From Streptomyces sp. (GTDB taxonomy: Bacteria > Actinomycetota > Actinomycetes > Streptomycetales > Streptomycetaceae), in the NCBI RefSeq assembly GCF_019510245.1, contig NZ_JAEKKT010000138.1:41155-105154 (forward strand): a stretch of 64,000 nucleotides of DNA. The letters are read 5' to 3'. This document shows positions 25,705 through 34,107 of this stretch, piece after piece. Both the position numbers and the translations under genes were made by a program. The notes beneath the pieces are model-generated. The model did not search any database and was not told the origin of the DNA. It saw only the letters and a program-made list of their open reading frames with translations. How positions within the stretch are numbered: position 1 is the first letter of the stretch; each line of letters starts with the position of its first letter.

Positions 25705-27021
25705 GTGCGTACACAGGAATGTCATGGACGCGTCATTGGTGCGCTCGTGGGCTGCACGGCTCTCGTGCTGACCGTGACCGGAACCGCCCAGGCGGCCGCC
25801 CCGTACCGGGTCGCGCCCGACCGGCAGGCGCTGGCCGCGAACGACGGCTGGGCAGCGGCCACCACCGGGACCACCGGCGGTGCCGCCGCCGACGCCGCGC
25901 ACGTCTACACCGTCACCACCTGGGATCAGTTCAAGGCCGCTCTCGCCGACGGCGGCAGCGCGCCGAAGATCATCAGAGTCAGGGGGACGATCGACGCGGA
26001 CGGGCCGAGCTGCGACTCGTTCGCCGTGCCCGGCTACGACTTCGCCGCCTACCTCGCCAAGTACTCGCCGGAGGCCTGGGGGCGCTCCACCAACCTGGAC
26101 AACGAGCCCGACGACAGCCCGGAGGGCCTGCGCCGTGCCTCCCAGGCGCAGCAGGACGCCTACATCAAGGCCTACGTCCCGGCCAACACCACCATCATCG
26201 GCATCGGTAAGGACGCCGGGTTCAAGGGCGCCAGCCTGCAGATCAAGTCCGTCGACAACGTCATCGTCCGCAACCTGAGCTTCGAGAGCCCCCTCGACTG
26301 CTTCCCGCAGTGGGACCCGACCGACACCGCCGACGGCAACTGGAACTCCGAGTACGACAGCGCGGTGATCTACGGCTCGACCCATGTGTGGATGGACCAC
26401 GACACCTTCACCGACGGCGATCACCCCGACAGCTCGCTGCCCTACTACTTCGGGCGGATCTACGAGCAGCACGACGGTGAACTGGACATCGTCAAGGGCG
26501 CCGACTACGTCACCGCCTCCTGGAACGTCTTCGCGGACCACGACAAGACGATCCTCATCGGCAACAGCGACAGCGCGTCCACCGCCGCCGTCGACCGCGG
26601 GCACCTCAGAGTCACCTTCCACCACAACCTGTTCTCCAACCTGGTGGAGCGGGCGCCCCGGGTGCGGTTCGGGCAGGTCGACTCCTACAACAACCACTTC
26701 GTCGCCGAGGACGGCTACGGCTACAGCTACGGCATCGGGATGGAGTCGCAACTCGTCGCCGAGCACAACGCCTTCACCCTGGCGGACGGAGTCGGCGCCG
26801 GCTCGATCCTGAAGAAGTGGAAGGAGGCGCCGCTCACCGCCGACGACAACTACGTCAACGGTGTGCTGACGGACCTCATCGCCGTCCACAACACCGAGGT
26901 CCCCGGCGAGATCCTCCAGTCCGGTGCCGGCTGGACTCCGGCCCTGCGCACGAAGGTCGACCCGGCGCGGGCCGTGCCGCGCATCGTCGACTGCGGCGCG
27001 GGCGCCGGCCACCTGCGCTGA
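25705..27021 (+). CDS. Pectate lyase, polysaccharide lyase family 1
   Basis: This 438-residue secreted enzyme cleaves de-esterified homogalacturonan by beta-elimination. A signal peptide ends near residue 33 (GTAQA then AAPY). The family segments are VWMDHDTFTDGDHPD (about residues 228-242), the calcium-binding DIVKGADYVTASWNVFADHDK region and RVTFHHNLFSNLVERAPRVR (about 300-319), which holds the catalytic arginine. GAGGAG precedes the GTG at 25705. It lies 13 bases after the acetylesterase gene, so the two probably share a transcript. Confidence 0.92.
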   Translation: MRTQECHGRVIGALVGCTALVLTVTGTAQAAAPYRVAPDRQALAANDGWAAATTGTTGGAAADAAHVYTVTTWDQFKAALADGGSAPKIIRVRGTIDADGPSCDSFAVPGYDFAAYLAKYSPEAWGRSTNLDNEPDDSPEGLRRASQAQQDAYIKAYVPANTTIIGIGKDAGFKGASLQIKSVDNVIVRNLSFESPLDCFPQWDPTDTADGNWNSEYDSAVIYGSTHVWMDHDTFTDGDHPDSSLPYYFGRIYEQHDGELDIVKGADYVTASWNVFADHDKTILIGNSDSASTAAVDRGHLRVTFHHNLFSNLVERAPRVRFGQVDSYNNHFVAEDGYGYSYGIGMESQLVAEHNAFTLADGVGAGSILKKWKEAPLTADDNYVNGVLTDLIAVHNTEVPGEILQSGAGWTPALRTKVDPARAVPRIVDCGAGAGHLR

Positions 27022-27123
27022 CACACGCTCGACGCGGCCGGGGCGCGCACCGGAGTCCGCCCCGGCCCCACCCCCCACGGCAAGGAGCACCGCCACCCTT
27101 CTCTCTCCTCAAGGAGCACCCGC

Positions 27124-28239
27124 ATGTCCTCGCCGCACCCTCCCCTGTCCAGAAGGGGTTTCCTCGCCGCGGGCGCCGGGGCCGCCACCGCGCTCGCGCT
27201 GACCACCGGCCAGGCGCACGCCGCCGCCCGCCCCTTCGGGCGGTACGGCTCCCCGGAGCGCCGCCGCAGTTCGCAGACCCTGTACGTCGACCCGCACGGC
27301 CGCGGCGACTTCACCACCGTCCAGGCCGCCGTCACCGCCGCCACCGGCAGCGGCTGGACCCTGGTCCTCGCCCCGGGCGTCTACCGGGAGACGGTCGCCC
27401 TCGACACCACCCGCACCGAGGCCACCTGGATCGGCGCCGCCGAGAACCCGCGTGCCGTCGTCATCGTCCACGACAACGCGGCCGGTACCCCGAGGCCCGG
27501 CGGCGGGACCTACGGCACCACCGGCTCCGCCACCACCACCGTGCAGGGCGACGGATTCACCGCCCACTGGATCACCTTCGCCAACGACTGGCTGCGCGCC
27601 GACCACCCCGACATCAGCGCCACCCAGGCCGTCGCCCTCAAGGTGCAGGGCGACCGCAGCGCCTTCCACCACTGCCGGTTCCTCGGCCACCAGGACACCC
27701 TGTACGCGGACTCGACGGCCCTCGGCGTCTTCGCCCGCCAGTACTTCGCGCACTGCTATGCCGAAGGTGACGTCGACTTCGTCTTCGGCCGGGCCACCGC
27801 GGTCTACGAGCAGTGTCACTTCCGCACCCTGAACCGGACCGATCTGACCGCGGCACCGTACGGGTTCGTGTTCGCGCCGTCGACGGCGGCCGCCAACCCG
27901 TACGGCTACCTCGTGAGCCGGAGCCGCGTCAGCAGCGGAGCCCCGGACGCCGCCTACAAGCTGGCCCGCCCCTGGGTGCCCAGCTCCGACACCACGGCCC
28001 GTCCCTCGCTCGTCGTCCGCGACTCGTACCTCGGTCCGGGCATCGACGCCGTCGCGCCCTACGCCACCATGTCGGACGCCTTCCCCTGGCAGAGCCAGCG
28101 CTTCGCCGAGTACCGGAACTCGGGGCCGGGTGCGGTGATCACCGCACCCGGGAACCGGCCTCAGCTCACCACCGAACAGGCCGCGTCCGCGACCCGGGAG
28201 ACCTACCTCGGCGACTGGACCCCGTGGAAGGAGTGCTGA
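27124..28239 (+). CDS. Pectin methylesterase (CE8), first of a tandem pair
   Basis: This 371-residue enzyme removes methyl esters from pectin so that pectate lyases can act. The N-terminus SRRGFLAAGAG is a Tat-type signal followed by AHA-type cleavage near residue 33. Catalytic features are D191 in GHQDTL, D218 in GDVDFVFG and R282/W284 in LARPW, with Q168 in the TQA segment. AAGGAG precedes the ATG at 27124. The next gene starts one base after its stop and encodes a close relative. Confidence 0.93.
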   Translation: MSSPHPPLSRRGFLAAGAGAATALALTTGQAHAAARPFGRYGSPERRRSSQTLYVDPHGRGDFTTVQAAVTAATGSGWTLVLAPGVYRETVALDTTRTEATWIGAAENPRAVVIVHDNAAGTPRPGGGTYGTTGSATTTVQGDGFTAHWITFANDWLRADHPDISATQAVALKVQGDRSAFHHCRFLGHQDTLYADSTALGVFARQYFAHCYAEGDVDFVFGRATAVYEQCHFRTLNRTDLTAAPYGFVFAPSTAAANPYGYLVSRSRVSSGAPDAAYKLARPWVPSSDTTARPSLVVRDSYLGPGIDAVAPYATMSDAFPWQSQRFAEYRNSGPGAVITAPGNRPQLTTEQAASATRETYLGDWTPWKEC

Positions 28240-28240
28240 C

Positions 28241-29269
28241 GTGCCCACCCGACGCGGCCTCCTCGCCGCCGGAGCGGCGCTGGCCATGGGCTCGGCCACG
28301 GCCTTCGGCCGCGACCGCCGTGTCCTGCACGTCCGCCCCGGTCACTCCGTCCAGGCGGCCGTGGACGCGGTGCCGGGCCCCGGCTGGACGATCGTCGTGC
28401 ACCCGGGGACGTACCGCGAGGTCGTCGACGTGCCGGCGGACAAGACGCAGTTGACCCTGCGAGGGGCGACCGGCGACCCGCGTGCCGCCGTCATCGTTTA
28501 CGACAACGCCAACGGGACGCAGAGGCCGGACGGTTCGGGGACCTACGGCACGGCCGGCTCGGCCACCTTCACCTCGGCGGCGCCCGGCCTCGTCGTCCGC
28601 GACCTCACCCTCGCCAACGACTGGCTGCGCGCCGACCACCCGGAGATCACCGGGACCCAGGCCGTCGCCGCGTACCTGACCGGGGACCGTACCCACTTCG
28701 AACACGTCCGGCTGCTGGCCCACCAGGACACCCTCTTCGCCGACACCACCGAACTCGGCTCCTTCGACCGGCAGTTCTTCCACCGCTGCCACATCGAGGG
28801 CGACGTCGACTTCGTCTTCGGACGGGCCACCGCGGTGTTCGAGCACTGCCACTTCCGCACCCTGCAACGGGACGTGGCCTTCACGCCCAAGGGCATGGTG
28901 TTCGCCCCCTCGACCGCCCGTGCCAACCCGCACGGGTTCCTCGCCGTCCGCTGCCGGTTCTCCTCCGGCGCGGAGGACGGGGCGTACAAGCTGGCGCGGC
29001 CCTGGGTGCCGACGTACGAGACCACCGCCTGGCCCTCGCTGGTCGTGCGGGACAGCCTCATCGGCCCCGGGATCGACCCCGTCGCGCCCTACACGAACAT
29101 GCGGGACGCCTATCCCTGGCAGTCCATGCGGTTCCGCGAGTACCGCAACTCCGGGCCGGGTGCGGTGATCACCGTCCCCGGGAACCGGCCCCAGCTCACC
29201 GACGCCGAGGCCGCGTCGCACACCCCCGCCACCTACCTCGGCGACTGGAAACCCGTCCGCCCCCTCTGA
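28241..29269 (+). CDS. Pectin methylesterase (CE8), second of a tandem pair
   Basis: This 342-residue enzyme has the same catalytic set as its neighbour: D163 in HQDTLF, D190 in GDVDFVFG, and R253/W255 in LARPW. Both share long segments such as NDWLRADHP and YRNSGPGAVIT, which points to tandem duplication. The signal sequence is shorter (PTRRGLLAAGAAL) and again twin-arginine. The GTG at 28241 uses the AAGGAG found at the end of the preceding gene, so the pair is translationally linked. Confidence 0.92.
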   Translation: MPTRRGLLAAGAALAMGSATAFGRDRRVLHVRPGHSVQAAVDAVPGPGWTIVVHPGTYREVVDVPADKTQLTLRGATGDPRAAVIVYDNANGTQRPDGSGTYGTAGSATFTSAAPGLVVRDLTLANDWLRADHPEITGTQAVAAYLTGDRTHFEHVRLLAHQDTLFADTTELGSFDRQFFHRCHIEGDVDFVFGRATAVFEHCHFRTLQRDVAFTPKGMVFAPSTARANPHGFLAVRCRFSSGAEDGAYKLARPWVPTYETTAWPSLVVRDSLIGPGIDPVAPYTNMRDAYPWQSMRFREYRNSGPGAVITVPGNRPQLTDAEAASHTPATYLGDWKPVRPL

Positions 29270-29301
29270 ACCACTCTGATCGACGAAAGGACCCGCACGT
29301 C

Positions 29302-30414
29302 ATGCGTCGACTCAGCACCTTCACCGCACTCGCCGTGACCACGGCCTCGCTCGGACTCGCCGTACTCGCCACCCCGGCGCACGCGGCGACCGTCGTGGTC
29401 AGCAACTCCACCGACCTGACCAGCGCCATCAAGAACGCCACCGCCGGCGAGGTCATCCAGGTCCGTGGCGGCACCTACTACCCGACGGCCACCCTCCAGT
29501 CCACGGTCAACGGCACCTCGTCCGCGCCGGTCACGCTCACCGCCTACGGCTCGGAGACCGTCAAGATCGACGGGTCCTCGCTGCCCTCCGGCTCCTGGAT
29601 CTTCAAGCTGACCGCGGACTACTGGAACGTCTCCGGCATCACCTTCCAGAACTCCCCGGACAGCGCGGTCGTCTGCCAGTCCTGCACCGGCACCAACTGG
29701 AACAACATCAAGACCATCAACGGCGGCGACTCCGGTTTCACGCTCACCGGCGACGGGACCGTGAACAACACGGTCAGGAACCTCGACTCGTACGGCAACT
29801 ACGACGCCGCCACGCACGGCCAGAACGCCGACGGGGTCGCCATCAAGTTCGGCTCCGGCTCCGGCAACCTCGTCACCGGAGCCCGTCTGTACAACAACTC
29901 GGATGACGGGATCGACCTGTGGTCCTTCTCGTCGCCGGTCACCATCGAGCACACCTGGTCCTTCGGCAACGGCGTCAACCGGTGGGGCGACTCCGCCTTC
30001 GAGGGCAACGGCAACGGCTTCAAGCTGGGCGGCAACGGCGTCACCGTCGCGCACGTCGTCAACAACTCGGCAGCCTGGGGCAACTCCGGCAACGGGTTCA
30101 CCGAGAACTCCAACACCGGCGCGATCGTCATCAACCGCACCACCGCCTACGCCAACGGCGGCTGGGGCTACTACTTCGCCACCAGCGCGGCCCGGCTCGG
30201 CAAGAACCTCGCGGTGAGCAACGGCAGCGGGCTGGTCAGCAAGGGCTCCTCGGTGGTGTCCGCCGGCAACAACTGGGACAGCGGCATCAGCACCCCGGCC
30301 TTCAAGTCGACGGACGCCTCGACGACGTACAACGCCCGCCAGTCGGACGGTTCGCTGCCGGCGACCACCTTCCTGACGACGGGGAGCACGACCATCGGGG
30401 CCACCATGAACTGA
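29302..30414 (+). CDS. Pectate lyase, polysaccharide lyase family 9
   Basis: This 370-residue secreted beta-helix enzyme cleaves polygalacturonate. Signal peptide cleavage is expected after AHA (residue 28). Family 9 hallmarks are present: NADGVAIKFGSG with calcium-ligand D177, NSDDGIDLW with D201, D202 and D205, and GNGNGFKLGG with catalytic lysine K241. GAAAGG precedes the ATG at 29302. A decayed relative lies at 31469-32294. A strong hairpin follows at 30451-30496. Confidence 0.9.
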   Translation: MRRLSTFTALAVTTASLGLAVLATPAHAATVVVSNSTDLTSAIKNATAGEVIQVRGGTYYPTATLQSTVNGTSSAPVTLTAYGSETVKIDGSSLPSGSWIFKLTADYWNVSGITFQNSPDSAVVCQSCTGTNWNNIKTINGGDSGFTLTGDGTVNNTVRNLDSYGNYDAATHGQNADGVAIKFGSGSGNLVTGARLYNNSDDGIDLWSFSSPVTIEHTWSFGNGVNRWGDSAFEGNGNGFKLGGNGVTVAHVVNNSAAWGNSGNGFTENSNTGAIVINRTTAYANGGWGYYFATSAARLGKNLAVSNGSGLVSKGSSVVSAGNNWDSGISTPAFKSTDASTTYNARQSDGSLPATTFLTTGSTTIGATMN

Positions 30415-30450
30415 ACCGAGACAACCGGAGGGACTTCTTCCGGGGCGCTT

Positions 30451-30496
30451 GACCCGCTTTTTGCCCGCCGATGAGATATCGATCGGGCAACGGGTC
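30451..30496. terminator. Nested hairpin after the PL9 gene
   Basis: Outer arms GACCCG (30451-30456) and CGGGTC (30491-30496) and inner arms TTGCCCG (30461-30467) and CGGGCAA (30484-30490) are perfect complements. The structure begins 36 bases after the PL9 stop and ends 37 bases before the phosphatase gene, so it probably separates the two transcripts. Confidence 0.7.
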
Positions 30497-30533
30497 TCGC
30501 GCCCACCCCGGTGACGCGCGTAGAACTCCTGTC

Positions 30534-31331
30534 ATGCATAAGTCACTTCGTCTCGCGGCGATCGCCTCGGCCTGTGCGCTCGCCGGCGGTGCCCTCTACG
30601 GCGCCGGCGCCGCCACGGCCGGCCAGTCGACCGCGAACTCCACCCACGAGCCGTACAACATCGGGCTCCTGGTGAAGGACATCGACACCTACTACGGCAC
30701 CGCCGCCGACGCCAACGGCGTGTACCAGGCCTCGCCGACCAGCCCGTACGCCAAGGACCTGGCGCGCATCGACGCGGACGCCAAGCGCTACATCGACCGG
30801 GCCGCGCGCAAGGCGCACCGCCACGGCGAGAAGCCCGCGGTCGTCTTCGACATCGACGACACGCTGCTGCTCAGCCTGGACTACGAGAAGCGCTACAACT
30901 ACACCTACAACTCGACCACGTGGGCGGACTACGTCAACAAGGCCGACCGGCCGGGCGTGTTCGGCAGCGCCGAGCTCGTCCGGTACGCGCAGAGCGAGGG
31001 CGTCGAGGTCTTCTACAACTCCGGTCTCAGCGAGGCGCAGCGCACCGCCGCCGTCGAGAACCTGAAGAAGATCGGCGCCGACGTCAACCTCGACGCCACC
31101 CACATGTTCCTCAAGGACAAGGCCAACCCGCCGTCCTACCTGAGCGCCTGCGCCACCCCGGGCACCTGGACCTGCACGACCGTGCAGTACAAGGCCGGCA
31201 CTCGCGAGCACATCGAGAAGGACCTCGGGTACGAGATCGTCGCCAACTTCGGCGACCAGTACTCGGACCTGGACGGCGGCTACGCGAACCGCACGTACAA
31301 GCTGCCGAACCCGACGTACTTCGTGTCCTAG
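30534..31331 (+). CDS. Secreted HAD-family acid phosphatase
   Basis: This 265-residue protein has a signal peptide (about residues 1-31) and the HAD motif VFDIDDTLLLS (about residues 104-114), whose first aspartate is the nucleophile. Later, YEIVANFGDQYSDLDGG holds the C-terminal acidic motif. The pattern fits the plant-VSP/class B-like acid phosphatase group. The ATG at 30534 starts the signal peptide directly; an in-frame ATG lies 63 bases earlier inside the hairpin. No obvious link to pectin use. Confidence 0.85.
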   Translation: MHKSLRLAAIASACALAGGALYGAGAATAGQSTANSTHEPYNIGLLVKDIDTYYGTAADANGVYQASPTSPYAKDLARIDADAKRYIDRAARKAHRHGEKPAVVFDIDDTLLLSLDYEKRYNYTYNSTTWADYVNKADRPGVFGSAELVRYAQSEGVEVFYNSGLSEAQRTAAVENLKKIGADVNLDATHMFLKDKANPPSYLSACATPGTWTCTTVQYKAGTREHIEKDLGYEIVANFGDQYSDLDGGYANRTYKLPNPTYFVS

Positions 31332-31468
31332 TCGAGAGGGACGGCAACCCTTTCCGGGCACTGCGGCGACTGGGAGGCAGAAACGGGCCGGGGCGGCCCC
31401 TCCGGCCCGTTTCGCTCCCTCGTCGAACACGTCCAGCACGTCCTGGACGTCAAGGAAAGCAACGGCCG

Positions 31469-32294
31469 GTGCGCCTCAGCACCGGACGCCACCGCAGGAC
31501 GCGTACCCTCTCGATCGCCGGCGGTGGCCGTCGCCGCGGGGGCGGGCGGCGTCCACCTCGGCCTGTCGAACGGCGGTGCCCAGGCCGCCACCAGCACGGT
31601 CACCGTCTCCACCACCGCCCAACTGGAGTCGGCCGTCGCGAACGCCGCCGCCGGTACCGTCATCCAGGTGCGCGCGGGCACCTACCACCCGGCCCAGGGC
31701 TTCGTCGTCACCTCGTCCACGGGCGGAATCTTCAGGAACCTCGTCACCGCGGACAACGGCGACTCCGGGTTCACCCTGCGCGGCGACAACACCGTGAACA
31801 ACCTCGTCCAGAACCTGGACAGTTACGGGAACTACGACAGGTCCGGGCACGGCCAGAACGCCGACGGCATCGCCATCAAGTTCGGCTCGGGCACCGGCAA
31901 CAAGGTGACCGGCGCGCGTCTGTACGACAACTCGGACGACGGCACCGACGACGCGGCCTGGGACAACACGCTGAACGGGTTCGCCGAGAACTCCCACACG
32001 GGCGCGATCGTGCTGAACCGCAACACCGCCTATGTCAACGCCGAGGCCGGGTTCTTCTTCGAGACGGGCAAGGCCCGGCTGGCGCGGAACCTGGCGGTGG
32101 GCAACGGGGGGGCGGACAAGCCGGGGTCCCGGGCCGTGTCGGCGGCGAACAGCCGGGACGGCGGGGTGCGTACGCCGACTTTCAAGTCGACGTATGCGAC
32201 GACCGCGTACGCGGCACGGCCGAAAGGTGGGGCGTTGCCGGCGACGGTGTTTCTGACCACCGGGTCCACGACCATCGGGTCCACCATGGACTGA
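31469..32294 (+). pseudogene. Decayed PL9 pectate lyase with frameshift and two internal deletions
   Basis: This is a degraded relative of the PL9 gene at 29302. A GTG at 31469, preceded by AAGGAA, begins a basic signal-peptide start that is one base out of frame with the rest; removing one G near 31520 restores a continuous signal peptide ending GGAQA. The body then matches the intact gene but lacks about 65 residues after GTYHP and about 53 after NSDDG. The second gap removes the GNGFKLGG segment with the catalytic lysine. Both gaps keep the frame. A shorter reading from 31524 would give 256 residues without a full signal peptide. Confidence 0.78.
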
Positions 32295-32321
32295 CGGGTG
32301 CGTCGCGGGGTGCGCGGCCGT

Positions 32322-32390
32322 CGTGGCTGGTCGAGCAGTTCCTCCCCCGGCCTTCGGCCGGGGGGACCCCAGCGCCCCTTGCGGGGCGCG
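32322..32390 (+). repeat. Dispersed intergenic repeat, copy B
   Basis: The core TGGCTGGTCGAGCAGTTCC leads into the hairpin CCCCCGGCCTTCGGCCGGGG, then CAGCGCCCCT and a second small hairpin (GCGCCCC/GGGGCGC). It lies between two convergent genes and probably ends both transcripts. Confidence 0.82.
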
Positions 32391-32403
32391 TACATCCCGT
32401 CGG

Positions 32404-33255
32404 TCAGGAGTCGCCCTCACCGTTTGTGCGCGTCGCGAAGGTGCCGGTCACCGCGTACTGCTTCCCGGCCGCGGTGCCGGTGATCGTGTAGGTGTCGTTC
32501 TTTGCGTCGCGGTCGCCCTGCTGGTGGTTGTACTGGCCCGCGAACACCCACTCGCCGACCGCGACCTCGCTTCCCGGCTTGAGTGTCCACGTGTAGACCA
32601 GGAAGCCGTCCTGCTCGGTGACCGTCTGCGTGAAGTCGGTCTCCGGCAGGGAGCGCCATGCCCCGGTGTTGGACACCCCGCCTGTCTGGGCCACCTTCAA
32701 CTGCACGGTGAGCGCGGTCAGCTGCCCGGAGGTCTTCAGGGTCACGTCGGACTGCGCCCAGAAGTCGTTGCTGTGCGGGTCCACCGAGCCGTCCGACCCG
32801 AGCGGGCCGTCCTCCTCGCCCTTCGTGACGGGTGCCGCGGGGGTGGCGGAGGCCTTCGGGGTCGACGAGGGCGTCGAACTCGCCTTGGGGGACGGGTGCG
32901 CCGGGGTCACGCCGGGAGCCGGCGGGGCGGCCGTGCGGGACGGCGGGCGGCCGGCCGCGTCCCGGGACGCGGAGGGCGTCGGCGAGACCGCGACCGTCTT
33001 CTCGGTGGGCGGGTCCTTCACGGCCGAGGCGACCGCGTAGCCGCCGACCCCGAGGACCGCGGCGACCGCGGCGGTGGCGCTGACCACCCGGACCCAGCCG
33101 AACAGGGGCGGAAGGGTGGCCCGGTGGTTCGGGCGGCCCTGTGCGGCCATGCCCCGCTCGACCCGGGCCAGGATGCGGGCGCGGTCGGGTTCGTGCGCCT
33201 CGGCCGCCTCGTGCAGCCGGGCGCGCAGCTCGTCGTGCACGTCCTGCTGCCTCAT
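32404..33255 (-). CDS. Single-pass membrane protein coupled to a sigma factor
   Basis: This 283-residue protein has a charged cytoplasmic N-terminus (about residues 1-50), one transmembrane helix (about 52-78), a long Pro/Ser/Thr/Ala-rich linker (about 85-150) and a beta-rich extracellular domain (about 155-275). The N-terminus lacks the HxxxCxxC zinc motif of classical anti-sigma factors. Its ATG at 33255 overlaps the sigma-factor stop (ATGA). The layout suggests an anti-sigma factor or co-regulator that senses something outside the cell. I recognise no named domain in the outer part. Confidence 0.8.
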   Translation of the reverse strand: MRQQDVHDELRARLHEAAEAHEPDRARILARVERGMAAQGRPNHRATLPPLFGWVRVVSATAAVAAVLGVGGYAVASAVKDPPTEKTVAVSPTPSASRDAAGRPPSRTAAPPAPGVTPAHPSPKASSTPSSTPKASATPAAPVTKGEEDGPLGSDGSVDPHSNDFWAQSDVTLKTSGQLTALTVQLKVAQTGGVSNTGAWRSLPETDFTQTVTEQDGFLVYTWTLKPGSEVAVGEWVFAGQYNHQQGDRDAKNDTYTITGTAAGKQYAVTGTFATRTNGEGDS

Positions 33256-33824
33256 CGGTTCCTTCCTCCGCTCTCACCGGTCCGGGGCGCCATCGCCGCG
33301 TGCACCCTCTGCGGAACCCCCTGGGACTCGCCGAGCAGCCGCTGCAGCTCCGCCATGCCCTTCGACGTCTGGCTCTTAACGGTACCCACCGAGATCCCCA
33401 GGGCGAGCGCGGTGTCCTTCTCCGACAGGTCGAACGCGTGCCGGAGCACCACACATGCCCGCTTGCGGAACGGCAGGCGGGCGAGCGCGCCCTGGACGTC
33501 GACCGCTCCCGCGACGTCCGGGTTCTCGGTGGTCTCCTCGCGGTGCGACCAGAACAGGGCGATACGGCGCCGCTCGCGCACGGCGCCGCGGATGCGGGTG
33601 CGGGCCAGGTTGGCGACGACACCCCGGGCGTAGGCCACCGGATGGTCGGCGGCCCGCACCCGGTCCCAGCGGTGCCACAGTGCCAGCAGGGCGTCGGCGG
33701 CCAGGTCGTCGGCGGCGTCCGCCTCGCCGGTCAACAGGTGGGCGAGACGCGAGAGTTCGGCGTAGTGGCGTTCGAAGAAGGCATGGAACTCCACGGAGGC
33801 GGCGTCGTCGACGACTGTGCCCAC
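33252..33824 (-). CDS. ECF sigma factor (SigE family)
   Basis: This 190-residue protein has region 2 (about residues 12-80; FFERHYAELSRLAHLLTG, ADDLAADALLALWHRW) and region 4 (about 115-170; LPFRKRACVVLRHAFDLSEKDTALALGISVGTVKS). It belongs to the SigE-like group of actinobacterial extracytoplasmic-function sigma factors. The next gene, for a membrane protein with an outer domain, is translationally coupled. It sits between the pectin enzymes and a purine permease; its regulon is unknown. A GGAACGTTCC palindrome lies 68 bases upstream. Confidence 0.9.
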   Translation of the reverse strand: MGTVVDDAASVEFHAFFERHYAELSRLAHLLTGEADAADDLAADALLALWHRWDRVRAADHPVAYARGVVANLARTRIRGAVRERRRIALFWSHREETTENPDVAGAVDVQGALARLPFRKRACVVLRHAFDLSEKDTALALGISVGTVKSQTSKGMAELQRLLGESQGVPQRVHAAMAPRTGESGGRNR

Positions 33825-33891
33825 GGGTGACCTCTTCTGTCAGGGATTCTGTGTCATGCAGGTGACATGCGGTGGTATGTGGATGTCCGGA

Positions 33892-33901
33892 GGAACGTTC
33901 C
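33892..33901. promoter_or_regulatory. GGAACGTTCC palindrome upstream of the sigma gene
   Basis: This perfect 10-base palindrome gives GGAAC, the usual -35 core for ECF sigma factors, on both strands. I could not match a convincing -10 element at the right distance on either strand, so it may instead be a protein-binding site. Confidence 0.35.
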
Positions 33902-33982
33902 GGCGAGATCCGGAGCGTAGCAGTGATCATTTCGTGTGCGTCGTACGGGGGTTCGGTGCGCCTCGTGCGAGGTGTCGGACGC

Positions 33983-34045
33983 GGTGTGGTCCACCGAACC
34001 ACACCGAGCCCGATTCCGTAACACGGGGAAAACCTGAAACCCGTG
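33983..34045. promoter_or_regulatory. Two hairpins upstream of the purine permease
   Basis: GGTGTGGT (33983-33990) pairs with ACCACACC (33998-34005) across 7 bases, and CACGGG (34022-34027) pairs with CCCGTG (34040-34045) across 12. Both lie 60-125 bases before the permease start in the 283-base divergent gap. They may be operators or leader structures. They do not resemble the purine riboswitch. Confidence 0.5.
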
Positions 34046-34107
34046 CGACGCGGGAACAATCCAGCCAGCATCCGCACACGCACGCTCAGGGGACGAGGAG
34101 TCCGACC

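Noticed and set aside
33825..34107. Possible purine riboswitch before the purine permease
   Set aside because: The hairpins do not form the three-way junction with the conserved loops of that aptamer.
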